The notes under the pieces were generated by a model. The model ran no database searches. It was given only the letters and a program-made list of their open reading frames with translations, and was not told the origin of the DNA. Both the position numbers and the translations under genes were made by a program. From JAVJSD01 sp040219575 (lineage in GTDB: Bacteria; Planctomycetota; Planctomycetia; Pirellulales; Pirellulaceae), in NCBI GenBank assembly GCA_040219575.1, contig JAVJSD010000089.1, forward strand, positions 62,001 through 126,000: a stretch of 64,000 nt of DNA, given 5' to 3'. Positions 8,582 to 17,249 of the stretch are shown in pieces. Positions within the stretch are counted from its first letter, which is position 1, and each line of letters begins with the position of its first letter.

Positions 8582-9349
8582 ATGCAGCGCGGATTCGCCC
8601 TTTTGATTGTCTTGTTGGTGCTGGCGACGGCGGCGACGGCCGTCGTCGAACGACCGGCGGCCGCGCAGCGAGGCGCTTCGTCCCAGGGCGGCGTCACGAC
8701 GTCCGCCAACACGACGTCCGCCGATGAAAAGAACGAATCGAAGTCGAGCAAGATCGAAACGAAACAGGATGCCGTTCGCGGCGAAGCCAGCAAGAACGAC
8801 GCAAGCTCGAAGCGAGTCCCCGGCCTCACTGCCGGACGCGAAGCGGCGGTAATGACGTTCGTCCGCGAGCATCATCCCGACCTGGAGGCGCTGTTGGTTT
8901 ACCTGAAGAAGCACCGCGCCGCCGACTACGCCAAGGCGATTCGTGAATTGTTCAATAACAGCGAGCGTCTGGCCCGCATCCAGGAAATGGATGAAGTGCG
9001 TTACGAGCTGGAACTCGCCCAGTGGAAGCTTCGCTCGCGGATCCAACTGCTGGTGGCCCGGTTGCGGATGGACAAGTCGGACGCGTTGCGCGAGCAACTT
9101 CGCGAGGTGCTCACCGAGCAGGTGGAGTTGCAACTCAAGGTGCTGGAGCGCGACCGCAGTCGGCTGAGCGAGCGGCTGGAGAAGCTGGAAGCGAAGATCG
9201 AGCGGCTGAGCGAGTCGAAGAAGCAGGAAGTCGAGTCGCAGTTTCGAACGTTGACCACTCGCCCGGTCAAAAGCGTCCCCGTCAAGGTCAAGGATTCAAC
9301 CGCGGAGAAGCGCGACACGCCGAATCAGCGGACGAACAAGTCGCAATAA
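8582..9349 (+). CDS. secreted or anchored coiled-coil protein of the sigma operon
   Basis: 255 residues with an N-terminal hydrophobic signal or anchor (FALLIVLLVLATAATAVV). A Ser/Thr/Lys-rich linker follows to about residue 80. The rest (about 90-235) is a long charged helical region: RIQEMDEVRYELELAQWKLR and then repeated Leu-spaced heptads with SERLEKLEAKIERLSES. The start codon lies 3 bases after the anti-sigma stop, so translation is probably coupled. No known family is recognised. Position between the regulator pair and the DUF1549/DUF1501 pair suggests an accessory or sensing role in that surface system. Confidence 0.75.
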   Translation: MQRGFALLIVLLVLATAATAVVERPAAAQRGASSQGGVTTSANTTSADEKNESKSSKIETKQDAVRGEASKNDASSKRVPGLTAGREAAVMTFVREHHPDLEALLVYLKKHRAADYAKAIRELFNNSERLARIQEMDEVRYELELAQWKLRSRIQLLVARLRMDKSDALREQLREVLTEQVELQLKVLERDRSRLSERLEKLEAKIERLSESKKQEVESQFRTLTTRPVKSVPVKVKDSTAEKRDTPNQRTNKSQ

Positions 9350-9430
9350 CCCCACACTTCACGCCTGTCCTCAACGGCAGGCCGAATCACCCCCACCCCA
9401 CTTTTTTTGATGCCCCTCGGGAGGATAGGA

Positions 9431-12160
9431 ATGCGGAACCGCCTCGTACTCACAGCAGCGCTCGTCGCATCGCTCGCGGCCGTCTCGGCCGTGAGCGCCG
9501 AACAAGAGACGCTTCCCTCGATCGACCAGCGCTTCGCGCAGGCCGACGCCACGGAGGTCCCCAATTTTCAACGTCACGTGGTGCCGCTGTTCGGTCGGTT
9601 GGGCTGCAACGGCCGCTCGTGCCACGGCTCCTTCCAGGGCCGCGGCGGATTCCAACTCTCGTTGTTCGGCTACGACTTCAAGGCCGACCACGACGCGCTG
9701 TTCGACGAGAAAAGCCCGCGGGTCGACGTCGCCAAGCCGCTGGAAAGTCTGATCCTCGTCAAGCCGACTGATGAATTCGAACACGAGGGGGGCGAGCGAT
9801 ACAAAAAGGGCGGTTGGGAGTACCACGTACTGAGCAAGTGGATCGAGTCGGGCGCCAAGTTCGAGAAAAGCGAAATCGTCAAACTCGAGAAGTTGGAAGT
9901 CACGCCTGCCGAATTGATCTTCAACAAGGCCGGCGAGCAGGTGCAGTTGAAGGCGGTCGCCGTGTGGGCCGACGGCGTGCGGGAAGACGTCACCGCGCTG
10001 TGCCGCTTCCAGAGCAACGACGACCTGATCGCCGCCATCAGCGAGAGCGGCCAGGTGACGGCCGGTGAAATCGGCGATACGCACGTGGTGGTCTCCTACG
10101 ACAACGGCGTGGTGCCGATTCCGGTTCTCCGTCCGGTGAGCGAATTGGCCGGCGCGAAGTACCCCAAGGTCTCCACGCCCACCAAGGTCGACGAACTCGT
10201 CGTCAACAAGCTCCGCAAATTGGGCATCGTCCCCTCGGAGACCTGCACCGACGCGGAGTTCCTGCGTCGCGTGAGCCTCGACCTCGCCGGCACGCTCCCC
10301 ACCGCCACCCAAGTCGAGAAATTCCTCGCCGACAAATCGCCCAACAAGCGGTCGGAGAAGATCGACGAGTTGTTGGCGTCGCCCGGTTACGCCGGCTGGT
10401 GGACCACCAAGCTGTGCGACTACACCGGCAACAATGAGCAGCAAGTGAACAACGTGCTGCCCCGAGTCCGCGGCAGTTCGGCCAGCCCGACGCAGGCCTG
10501 GTACGACTGGATCTACGAGCGCGTGGCCGAAAACGCCCCCTACGACGAACTGGTCGAGGGCATCGTGGCCGCCAACAGCCGTCGCGAAGGCCAGAGCTAT
10601 ACCGAATACTGCCAGGAGATGAGCGAAATCTGCCGGCCCGATAGCGATAAGAGCTTCGCCGACATGCCGTCGATGCCCTTCTACTGGGCGCGGCGCGACT
10701 TCCGCGAAGTCGAAGCGCAGACGATCACTTTCGCTTACGCCTTCATGGGCGTCCGCATCCAGTGCGCCCAGTGCCACAAGCATCCCTTCGACCAGTGGAC
10801 GAAGGACGACTTCGCTCAATTCCAGAACTTCTTCGGCCGCGCCACGCTGTCGCAAAACGCTCCCCGTGAAGATCGCGACGAGTACGACGCCATCATCAAG
10901 AAGCTCGGCGTCGAAGACGGTCTGCGTGGCAATCAGGTCCGGCAGAAGTATGCGGAATACATCTCCGAAGGCAAAACGGTGCCGTTCCCCGAACTGACCG
11001 TCTCGGCGCCCCGCGGTGGACGCAACCGCGGCCAGTCGCCCTCGCAAACGGCGCAACTGCTGGGCGGCGAGCCGATGGACCTCAGCAAGGTGGAAGATCC
11101 CCGTCAGCCGCTGATGGACTGGCTCCGCAGCAAGGACAACCCCTACTTCGCCAAGGCCTTCGTCAATCGCGTCTGGGCGAATTACTTCAACGTCGGCATC
11201 GTCGAACCGCCCGACGACATGAGCCTGGCCAACGCCCCCAGCAACAAAGAACTGCTGGACTACCTGGCCCAGGGCTTCATCGACAGCGGCTTCGACATGA
11301 AGTGGGTGCATCGCGAGATCACCAACAGCCGCACCTATCAGTTGAGCTGGAAGACGAACGAAACCAACGAGGCCGACGAGCGAAACTTCAGTCGCTCGGT
11401 GCCCCGTCGGATGCCCGCCGAGATCGCCTACGACGCCATTCAAATCGCCACCGCGTCGGACGATCGGGCCGCCGGCTTTCAGAAGGAGCTCGAGAATCGT
11501 GCGCTCGGCATCGCCGGCGCCGGCAACCGCAACCAGACGCGTGGACCGTTGTACGCCCTGACGGTGTTCGGCCGCAGCGCCCGCGAAAGCAACTGCGACT
11601 GTGATCGCAGCATGGAGTCGAGTCTGCTGCAGACCGTCTTCCTGCAGAACGACTCCGAGATGCTGGCCATGATCGACGACCGCAACAGTTGGGTGTCGCA
11701 GATGGCCCGCGAGCTGAAAATCTCGCCGCCCCCGTCAACCTCGACGGCTCAGCAGCCCAACGCCAACGAGCGGGCGATGATCGCTCGCGTCCAGCAACGC
11801 ATGGACGCGCTGCAGAAGAAGGCCGACCGGTTGAAGAAGGAAGGCCAAACCGAGGAGGCGGAGAAACTCCAGCAGCAGGTTCGCAACATGATGCGGCAGG
11901 TCGAACGTTATCGCCAGCAGCGCGGCGGTCAGCGGGATCAGGCCGAGGTCCGCAGCACGGAGAAGCGAGGCGACGCCGACAAGGTCGACGTCAAGCAGCT
12001 CGTCGAGCAGGCCTACCTGCGAACCGTCAGCCGCTATCCCGACGCCAGCGAACTGGACCGCAGCCGCGAGTTTGTGGAAGGCTCCAGCGACACCATCACG
12101 GGCCTGCGCGATTTGATGTGGGCTCTGGTCAACACCAAGGAGTTCATCCTCAACCACTAG
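9431..12160 (+). CDS. DUF1549/DUF1553 secreted cytochrome-like protein
   Basis: The start at 9431 is fixed by GGAGGATAGGA directly before the ATG and by the signal peptide that follows. The 909-residue protein has a non-canonical haem-like motif Cys59-x4-Cys64-His65. A Big2-like fold follows (about 160-245), then DUF1549 (LRRVSLDLAGTLPT near 280), a canonical haem c motif Cys445-x2-Cys448-His449 (QCAQCHKHPFDQW), and DUF1553 (VWANYFNVGIVEPPDD to the end). A coiled-coil stretch lies near 770-835. This architecture is a hallmark of planctomycetes, and the gene is normally followed by a DUF1501 gene, as here. It probably sits outside the cytoplasmic membrane. Its substrate is unknown. Confidence 0.92.
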   Translation: MRNRLVLTAALVASLAAVSAVSAEQETLPSIDQRFAQADATEVPNFQRHVVPLFGRLGCNGRSCHGSFQGRGGFQLSLFGYDFKADHDALFDEKSPRVDVAKPLESLILVKPTDEFEHEGGERYKKGGWEYHVLSKWIESGAKFEKSEIVKLEKLEVTPAELIFNKAGEQVQLKAVAVWADGVREDVTALCRFQSNDDLIAAISESGQVTAGEIGDTHVVVSYDNGVVPIPVLRPVSELAGAKYPKVSTPTKVDELVVNKLRKLGIVPSETCTDAEFLRRVSLDLAGTLPTATQVEKFLADKSPNKRSEKIDELLASPGYAGWWTTKLCDYTGNNEQQVNNVLPRVRGSSASPTQAWYDWIYERVAENAPYDELVEGIVAANSRREGQSYTEYCQEMSEICRPDSDKSFADMPSMPFYWARRDFREVEAQTITFAYAFMGVRIQCAQCHKHPFDQWTKDDFAQFQNFFGRATLSQNAPREDRDEYDAIIKKLGVEDGLRGNQVRQKYAEYISEGKTVPFPELTVSAPRGGRNRGQSPSQTAQLLGGEPMDLSKVEDPRQPLMDWLRSKDNPYFAKAFVNRVWANYFNVGIVEPPDDMSLANAPSNKELLDYLAQGFIDSGFDMKWVHREITNSRTYQLSWKTNETNEADERNFSRSVPRRMPAEIAYDAIQIATASDDRAAGFQKELENRALGIAGAGNRNQTRGPLYALTVFGRSARESNCDCDRSMESSLLQTVFLQNDSEMLAMIDDRNSWVSQMARELKISPPPSTSTAQQPNANERAMIARVQQRMDALQKKADRLKKEGQTEEAEKLQQQVRNMMRQVERYRQQRGGQRDQAEVRSTEKRGDADKVDVKQLVEQAYLRTVSRYPDASELDRSREFVEGSSDTITGLRDLMWALVNTKEFILNH

Positions 12161-12171
12161 TTGGAGAGTCT

Positions 12172-12235
12172 GTAGCGGAAGTCGCCAGACTTCCGATTTC
12201 CAGCGCTTTCTCGGAACTCTGGCGAGTTCCGCGAC
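12172..12235. repeat. dispersed palindromic repeat, inverted pair (GTAGC family)
   Basis: Unit 1 (12172-12195) begins GTAGCGGAAGTCGCCAGACT. An inverted related unit ends at 12235; its reverse complement begins GTCGCGGAACTCGCCAGAGT. Each unit is itself a hairpin. It sits between the DUF1549 and DUF1501 genes and could modulate expression of the downstream gene. Confidence 0.65.
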
Positions 12236-12322
12236 GAAAACACCAAATCGCCCAGCAAATAGTTTCAAGACACCCCACAACCGGTTCCCCACCGGAAAGA
12301 CACCCTGAAAGGATAGAAACGT

Positions 12323-13630
12323 ATGGCGATTCACAAGACTTGCGACGGATTGAAGCGGCGCGATTTCCTGAAGGTCGGCGTGCTCGGCGGCGCCGGGCTG
12401 ACGTTGGCCAACTATCTCAATCTGGCCCAGGCGGGGCAGGTGAGCAGCAACGCCAAGGCGAAGGCCGCCATCTTCATCAACCTGCCGGGCGGTCCGTCGC
12501 ACATGGACACGTTCGACCTCAAGCCGAACGCTGCGTCGGAATACCGCGGCACGTTCAACCCCATCAAGACGAACGCCGACGGCGTCGAGATCAGCGAGCA
12601 CCTGCCCAAGCTGGCCAAGTGCGCCGACAAGTTCGCCATCCTCCGCGGTGTGAGCCACACGCTGGCCGCCCACCAACTCGGCCAGGAGTACGTCAACACC
12701 GGCAATCGCCCGCTCCCCTCGCTGCAATACCCGGGCTACGGCGCCGTGGTCAGCAAGGAACTGCCCGGCCCTTCCGATCTGCCCTCGTTCGTGGCCATTC
12801 CCAACACGAACCAGCGACCGGGCTACCTGGGTGTGAAGTACGCCCCGCTGAACACCGGCGGCACGCCCCGCGCCGGCCAGCCGTTCAGCGTCCGCGGCAT
12901 TTCGCTCGGCGGCGGGCTGACGATCAGCGACGTCGAGAAGCGCCAAAACCTGTTGGCCGACCTGGACCGCACGTTCAAGGGTTTCGAGGAGAAGAGCCAA
13001 CTGGTCGAGGGTCTCGATCGCTTCAGCCAGCAAGCGCACGAGATCATCACCTCGAAGCGCTCCCGCGACGCCTTCGACATCAGCAAAGAGTCGCCGGCCT
13101 TCGCCGAACCGTTCGGCGACGACAACTTCGGCGTCAGCTGCCTGTTGGCGGCGCGGCTGGTCGAATCGGGAGTCCGTTTCGTGACCGTCTCGCTGGGCGG
13201 TTGGGACACCCATCAGGACAACTTCACCCGGTTGAAGGAGCGCCAGTTGCCGCCGCTGGACACCGGCCTGTCGGCGCTGCTCAATGGACTGGAGCAAAAG
13301 GGCCTGCTGGAGTCGACCGCCATTTTCGTGACGGGCGAATTCGGCCGTACGCCGAAGATCAACACCCGCAGCGCTGAAGGCGGCCGCGATCACTACCCGC
13401 GCTGCATGTTCATGCTGCAGGCGGGCGGCGGCGTTCGCGGCGGTCAGGTGATCGGCGAAAGCGACGACAACGCCACCGGGCCGCGTCACGAAGGCATCTC
13501 GCCCGACGACGTGGCGGCCAGCTTCTTCCACAATCTGGGCATCGACCCCAGCAAGGAATACCACACCAACACCGGTCGGCCGATCATGGTCGTCCGCGAC
13601 GGCAAGGTGATTCCACAGTTGTTTGCCTAG
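12323..13630 (+). CDS. DUF1501 Tat-exported sulfatase-like protein
   Basis: 435 residues beginning with a twin-arginine signal (KRRDFLKVGVLGGAGLTLAN), so it should be exported folded through Tat. The body fits DUF1501 of the alkaline-phosphatase-like superfamily: FINLPGGPSHMDTFDLKP near the start, SLGGWDTHQDNF near residue 295 and TGEFGRTPKINTRSAEGGRD near 340. GAAAGGATAG precedes the ATG. The DUF1549/1553 gene lies 162 bases upstream, the standard pairing in planctomycetes, and a strong terminator follows the stop. The catalytic activity of DUF1501 proteins has not been defined. Confidence 0.93.
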   Translation: MAIHKTCDGLKRRDFLKVGVLGGAGLTLANYLNLAQAGQVSSNAKAKAAIFINLPGGPSHMDTFDLKPNAASEYRGTFNPIKTNADGVEISEHLPKLAKCADKFAILRGVSHTLAAHQLGQEYVNTGNRPLPSLQYPGYGAVVSKELPGPSDLPSFVAIPNTNQRPGYLGVKYAPLNTGGTPRAGQPFSVRGISLGGGLTISDVEKRQNLLADLDRTFKGFEEKSQLVEGLDRFSQQAHEIITSKRSRDAFDISKESPAFAEPFGDDNFGVSCLLAARLVESGVRFVTVSLGGWDTHQDNFTRLKERQLPPLDTGLSALLNGLEQKGLLESTAIFVTGEFGRTPKINTRSAEGGRDHYPRCMFMLQAGGGVRGGQVIGESDDNATGPRHEGISPDDVAASFFHNLGIDPSKEYHTNTGRPIMVVRDGKVIPQLFA

Positions 13631-13648
13631 AACCTTGAAACTCGGCCT

Positions 13649-13690
13649 GGCGGCCGCGTCTCGCGCGACGCGGCCGCCGGGTGATTTTTT
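13649..13690 (+). terminator. rho-independent terminator of the sigma/DUF1501 operon
   Basis: A perfect 12-bp stem, GGCGGCCGCGTC (13649-13660) paired with GACGCGGCCGCC (13667-13678), has a 6-base loop. Six T residues follow at 13685-13690. It ends the unit that starts with the sigma factor. Confidence 0.85.
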
Positions 13691-13881
13691 GCGTGCGGCC
13701 GCTGGTGGTCGCCAAGTCTTTTCGGAGTTGCTTGCGGACAGGTCGCGCGCCTGCCGCGAGTGTGTGCAATCGCAACGTGCAGGATGCGTGATCGCGAAAC
13801 TTCCGCTTTCGCGGTGACGCCGCATCGAAGGACCGAAACGGCGCCGCCATTTAACCCCACAGTCGTTCGGAGATGCGTGTT

Positions 13882-14433
13882 ATGAAGACGATTCTGAAGT
13901 CCTTTGTGTTGGTGGCTCTCGCCCTGGTTGTCGCTGCGCCGCTGTCGGCCGCCGATGAAAAGAAGGCCGACGCCAAGAAGCCCGCCGCCAAGAAGCCGGC
14001 GGAAGGCAAGCGTGACGGCGGCGGACAGGTGGTCAACGCCGTTCTGAAGAAGTTCGCCGCGGCCGAACTGAGCGACGATCAAGTCGCGAAAATCAAGGAA
14101 ATCGCCAAGGAATACGCCCCCAAACTGGCCGCCGTGCGCCAGAAGCAGGGGCTTTCCAAGGACCAGCAGGCCGCCATGAAGGCCGCCCGCGAAAAGGCCC
14201 AGGCTGACGGCCTGAAGGGAAAAGCGGCCGCCGAGGCGGTTGCAAAGGCCGTCGAATTGAGCGACGATCAAAAGGCGGCGCGTGCCGAGATTCAGGAACT
14301 GACCGCCGCCTTCAACAAAGCGGCCCTGGCCGTGTTGTCCGCCGAGCAGCAAGCGAAGGTCGCTCCCAAGCGCGGCGCCAACAAGGACGGTGCGAAGAAG
14401 CCGGCCAAGAAGAAGGCCGCCGCTGACAAGTAG
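13882..14433 (+). CDS. secreted Lys/Ala-rich helical protein
   Basis: The start at 13882 is preferred over the in-frame ATG at 13873 because GGAG lies nine bases upstream of it and the signal peptide (MKTILKSFVLVALALVVAAP) follows. The mature protein (about 160 residues) is Lys/Ala-rich. It has two related helical blocks opening ELSDDQVAKIKEIAKEYAPK and ELSDDQKAARAEIQELTAAF, and ends in a poly-basic tail (AKKPAKKKAAADK). The 'LSDDQ' spacing recalls LTxxQ/Spy-like periplasmic proteins, but this is only a resemblance. It stands alone between two terminators. Confidence 0.8.
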   Translation: MKTILKSFVLVALALVVAAPLSAADEKKADAKKPAAKKPAEGKRDGGGQVVNAVLKKFAAAELSDDQVAKIKEIAKEYAPKLAAVRQKQGLSKDQQAAMKAAREKAQADGLKGKAAAEAVAKAVELSDDQKAARAEIQELTAAFNKAALAVLSAEQQAKVAPKRGANKDGAKKPAKKKAAADK

Positions 14434-14515
14434 ATCCTGCTCGATAAACTGATGCCGACCGGATTCCGGCGGCAAGTGATACACGCCCTCGGGCGAAAGG
14501 ATGCACCTTTCCCCC

Positions 14516-14558
14516 CGCGCGGGTCGAGGAACTTCGGTTCTTCGGCCCGCGTTTTTTT
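14516..14558 (+). terminator. rho-independent terminator
   Basis: CGCGGG...GGAAC pairs with GTTC...CCCGCG around a TTCG-type loop. Seven T residues (14552-14558) follow. It ends the Lys/Ala-rich protein gene. Confidence 0.8.
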
Positions 14559-14648
14559 GTTGCTCCTGCGGCTTCGAAACCAAGGTTCGCTTTCCGCCGC
14601 AGCATTCTCTTTAAGATACGCACCGCTTGGCAGTTCCCGTCTCGGGGC

Positions 14649-14680
14649 TTGCATTCCATTGTTACACAATTTAATGTAAC
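14649..14680 (+). promoter_or_regulatory. promoter with overlapping operator dyad for arsR-type gene
   Basis: TTGCAT (14649-14654), a 17-base spacer and TAATGT (14672-14677) form a good sigma-70-like promoter. The dyad GTTACACAATTTAATGTAAC (14661-14680) covers the spacer and -10 box, as expected for an autorepressed ArsR-family gene. The predicted transcription start coincides with the ATG at 14684. The region is markedly AT-rich compared with its surroundings. Confidence 0.6.
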
Positions 14681-14683
14681 TGT

Positions 14684-15043
14684 ATGAATAAACAGCTGCC
14701 GATGTTTTCCTCGCCTCCCCCTCAACCCGCCATCGAACAGCGCCCGCTGATCGATTCGGTCCAGGCCGAGGCCCTGATGCGGCTGTTCAAAGTCTTCGCC
14801 AACGATACGCGTTTGCGCCTGCTGCATGCGCTCGTCCGCCAGGGCGAACTGTGCGTGACGGATCTCGCGGAAGCGGTGCAACTGAAGCCCCAGGCCGTTT
14901 CCAATCAGTTGCAGCGGCTCGTCGATCGCGGCATTCTCGGCGCGCGGCGCGAAGGCAGTCACGTCTATTACCGCGTGATCGATCCCTGCGTTCCGATACT
15001 TCTGGAACGCGGAATGTGCTTGATTGAATGTTGCCCCGACTGA
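14684..15043 (+). CDS. ArsR/SmtB-family winged-helix regulator, possible metal sensor
   Basis: 119 residues. An ArsR winged helix covers about 25-108: FKVFANDTRLRLLHALVRQG, ELCVTDLAEAVQLKPQAVSN as the recognition region, and a beta-wing ILGARREGSHVYYRV. ELCV places a cysteine where ArsR/CadC/CmtR proteins have metal-ligand cysteines. Three further cysteines sit in the tail (DPCVPILLERGMCLIECCPD), so thiophilic-metal sensing is plausible. No ribosome-binding site precedes the ATG, and a dyad-covered promoter points to a leaderless message. Neither neighbour is an obvious metal-resistance gene, so the regulated function outside itself is unknown. Confidence 0.85.
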   Translation: MNKQLPMFSSPPPQPAIEQRPLIDSVQAEALMRLFKVFANDTRLRLLHALVRQGELCVTDLAEAVQLKPQAVSNQLQRLVDRGILGARREGSHVYYRVIDPCVPILLERGMCLIECCPD

Positions 15044-15170
15044 CGGCCAAGACGAATCCCGCCGTCCCCACCGGATTTGAAACGCCTCCAGACGGCATGG
15101 ACGCGTCCTGACGCCAACCGCCGATCGCGACAAGACTCCCCTCCCTCCGCCTCAGTCCGCGAGACTTCTC

Positions 15171-17162
15171 ATGAGCCCCCGTTCCTCGCTAATGCGATTG
15201 CTCGCCGTGCTCTGCGTCGCCGCCTCTCCTTCGTCTTGGGCCGCCGCGAACGATTCCGACCACCCGCCGCTCGCGATCGCTCCCTTCGACGCAGAGCAGG
15301 CGCAGCGGATTCAACAGCAATGGGCCGCCGAAGTCGGTCAGCCGTTGGTGCGGAACAACTCGCTCGACATGCAAATGGTGCTGTTGCCGCCCGGGGAATT
15401 CACCATGGGCCGCACAGAAGAAGAGTTCGACCGTCTGATGCGCGTGATCGAAAGCGATCCCGAAATGAAACAGCACCGCGGCGGCATGCTGACGTGGTCG
15501 ATGCTGATGATGCCTGCCCATCGGGTGCGGCTCAGGCGGCCGTTTCGCATGTCGGCCACGGAGGTGACGGTCGGGCAATTCCGCCAGTTCGTCGAGGCCT
15601 CCGGCTACAAGACGGAAGCCGAGCAGGGATTAAATCACGGAGCGCCCTATCAGGGCGGTCGCCCGCTCTCAACGTGGCGCAAGCCGATGGCCTGGCGGCG
15701 TCCTCCGCTGGTGCAACACGACGACGAGCCCGTGCTGCACCTGTGCTACAACGACTGCGTCGCCTTCTGCGAGTGGCTCAGCGAACAGGAGGGCCGCCCC
15801 TACGCCCTTCCGACCGAGGCGGAGTGGGAATACGCCTGCCGCGCCGGCACGACCACGCCCTGGCACTTCGGCGATTACGACGAGGTCGAGCGCGTGGCCC
15901 ACGAGTACGCCTGGTGGTCCGACGGCGCGCAACAACCGCATCAACTTCCGCGTCGCGTCGCCCAAGGCAAGCCGAACGCCTTCGGCCTGTACGACATGCA
16001 CGGCAACGTCTGGGAGTATGTCGCCGATTGGTGGCACCGGTTGTCTTACAAGGAGTCGCCGCTCAACGATCCGACCGGTCCCGCCCAGCAGAGTGAAAAG
16101 CACGACCAACGCCGCATCATTCGCGGCAGTTCGTTTGATTGGGGACGCTGGGGTGGAGACTCGGCCTATCGCATGCGGATCACGCAGCGGTCGAACCAAC
16201 ATCCGCACATGGGATTTCGGGTCGTGATGCGGTTGCCGGAAGCTCCCGCCGCGCCGCCCGCGGTCGATCCCGATCAACCACGTCGCAGCGAGAAGCGCGA
16301 TCCCGGCGCCGAATCCAAACAGGTGCAAGCCGCGCTGGCGAGCGACGTGGTGCAAAAAGAGCATCCCCGCGAACTGTCGATCGACGTGGGCGACGGCGTG
16401 GCGATGGAGTTCGTTTTGATTCCCGCCGGTTCGTTCCTGATGGGTTCCGAATCAGGGGCCACAGACGAACTGCCGCTGCATCGCGTGGTGATCAGCAAGC
16501 CGTTCTACCTAGCCAGGCATGAACTCACGCAATCGCAGTGGGAGGCGCTGATGGGCCGCGACAAGCGGCTGGACGACCTCCGCAGCGGCGACAACGACAT
16601 GGCCGGCCCCGACAAGGCCATGAACGGTCTGAGCTGGGTCGCCTGCCAATCGTTGATCGACAAATTGCAGGAGCAGGCGCCCGGCGGCACGTTCTCTCTG
16701 CCGACCGAAGCCCAGTGGGAATACGCCTGCCGCGCCGGCAGCACCACCAAGTATCACTTCGGCGACGACGCATCGAAGCTGGGCGACTACGCCTGGTACG
16801 CCGGCAACATGAACTGGCCGGGCCAGCCTGGTTTCAACGGCCGGACGTTTTACCACGACGTCGGCCGCAAGCAGCCCAACGCCTGGGGTCTCTACGACAT
16901 GCACGGCGGCGTGTGGGAATGGTGCGCCGATCGCTACGACGCCGACTACTACTTCACCGCGCCTCTCAAAGACCCGCAGGGACCCGAGTCCGGCCGGTTC
17001 CGCGTGCTTCGCGGCGGCTCGTGGTTTCGCGACGCCCGCTACGCCCGCAGCGCCTATCGCCGCTTCTTCCACGGGGAAGGGGACGGCGACGGCGTGACCG
17101 CCTACATCCTCGACTTCGGCTGCCGCCTGGCGATCAACCTCGATGCGGCGGCTACGGAGTAA
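15171..17162 (+). CDS. secreted protein with two tandem FGE/SUMF1-like domains
   Basis: 663 residues with a signal peptide. Two formylglycine-generating-enzyme-fold domains are visible. The first (about 62-353) has LPTEAEWEYACRAGTTTPWH and GLYDMHGNVWEYVADWW. The second (about 408-655) has LPTEAQWEYACRAGSTTKYH and GLYDMHGGVWEWCADRYD, and ends with VLRGGSWFRDARYARSAYR. The C-terminal strand of true FGE carries the catalytic cysteine pair around 'RGGS'; here that segment lacks cysteine in both copies. Sulfatase activation is therefore unlikely, and a glycan- or protein-binding or other oxidase-like role fits better. The duplication in one chain is uncommon. Confidence 0.88.
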   Translation: MSPRSSLMRLLAVLCVAASPSSWAAANDSDHPPLAIAPFDAEQAQRIQQQWAAEVGQPLVRNNSLDMQMVLLPPGEFTMGRTEEEFDRLMRVIESDPEMKQHRGGMLTWSMLMMPAHRVRLRRPFRMSATEVTVGQFRQFVEASGYKTEAEQGLNHGAPYQGGRPLSTWRKPMAWRRPPLVQHDDEPVLHLCYNDCVAFCEWLSEQEGRPYALPTEAEWEYACRAGTTTPWHFGDYDEVERVAHEYAWWSDGAQQPHQLPRRVAQGKPNAFGLYDMHGNVWEYVADWWHRLSYKESPLNDPTGPAQQSEKHDQRRIIRGSSFDWGRWGGDSAYRMRITQRSNQHPHMGFRVVMRLPEAPAAPPAVDPDQPRRSEKRDPGAESKQVQAALASDVVQKEHPRELSIDVGDGVAMEFVLIPAGSFLMGSESGATDELPLHRVVISKPFYLARHELTQSQWEALMGRDKRLDDLRSGDNDMAGPDKAMNGLSWVACQSLIDKLQEQAPGGTFSLPTEAQWEYACRAGSTTKYHFGDDASKLGDYAWYAGNMNWPGQPGFNGRTFYHDVGRKQPNAWGLYDMHGGVWEWCADRYDADYYFTAPLKDPQGPESGRFRVLRGGSWFRDARYARSAYRRFFHGEGDGDGVTAYILDFGCRLAINLDAAATE

Positions 17163-17249
17163 TACCTCTGCCCGTGCGGCTGCATCATCGCCGTCGCCGG
17201 TCCATTCACACGACGTTTCGCCAACCCCACAACCTGGAGAACTGACTCG

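Noticed and set aside
9371..11443. 690-codon minus-strand ORF opposite the DUF1549 gene
   Set aside because: It is the antisense frame of a strongly supported gene and carries no recognisable motif.
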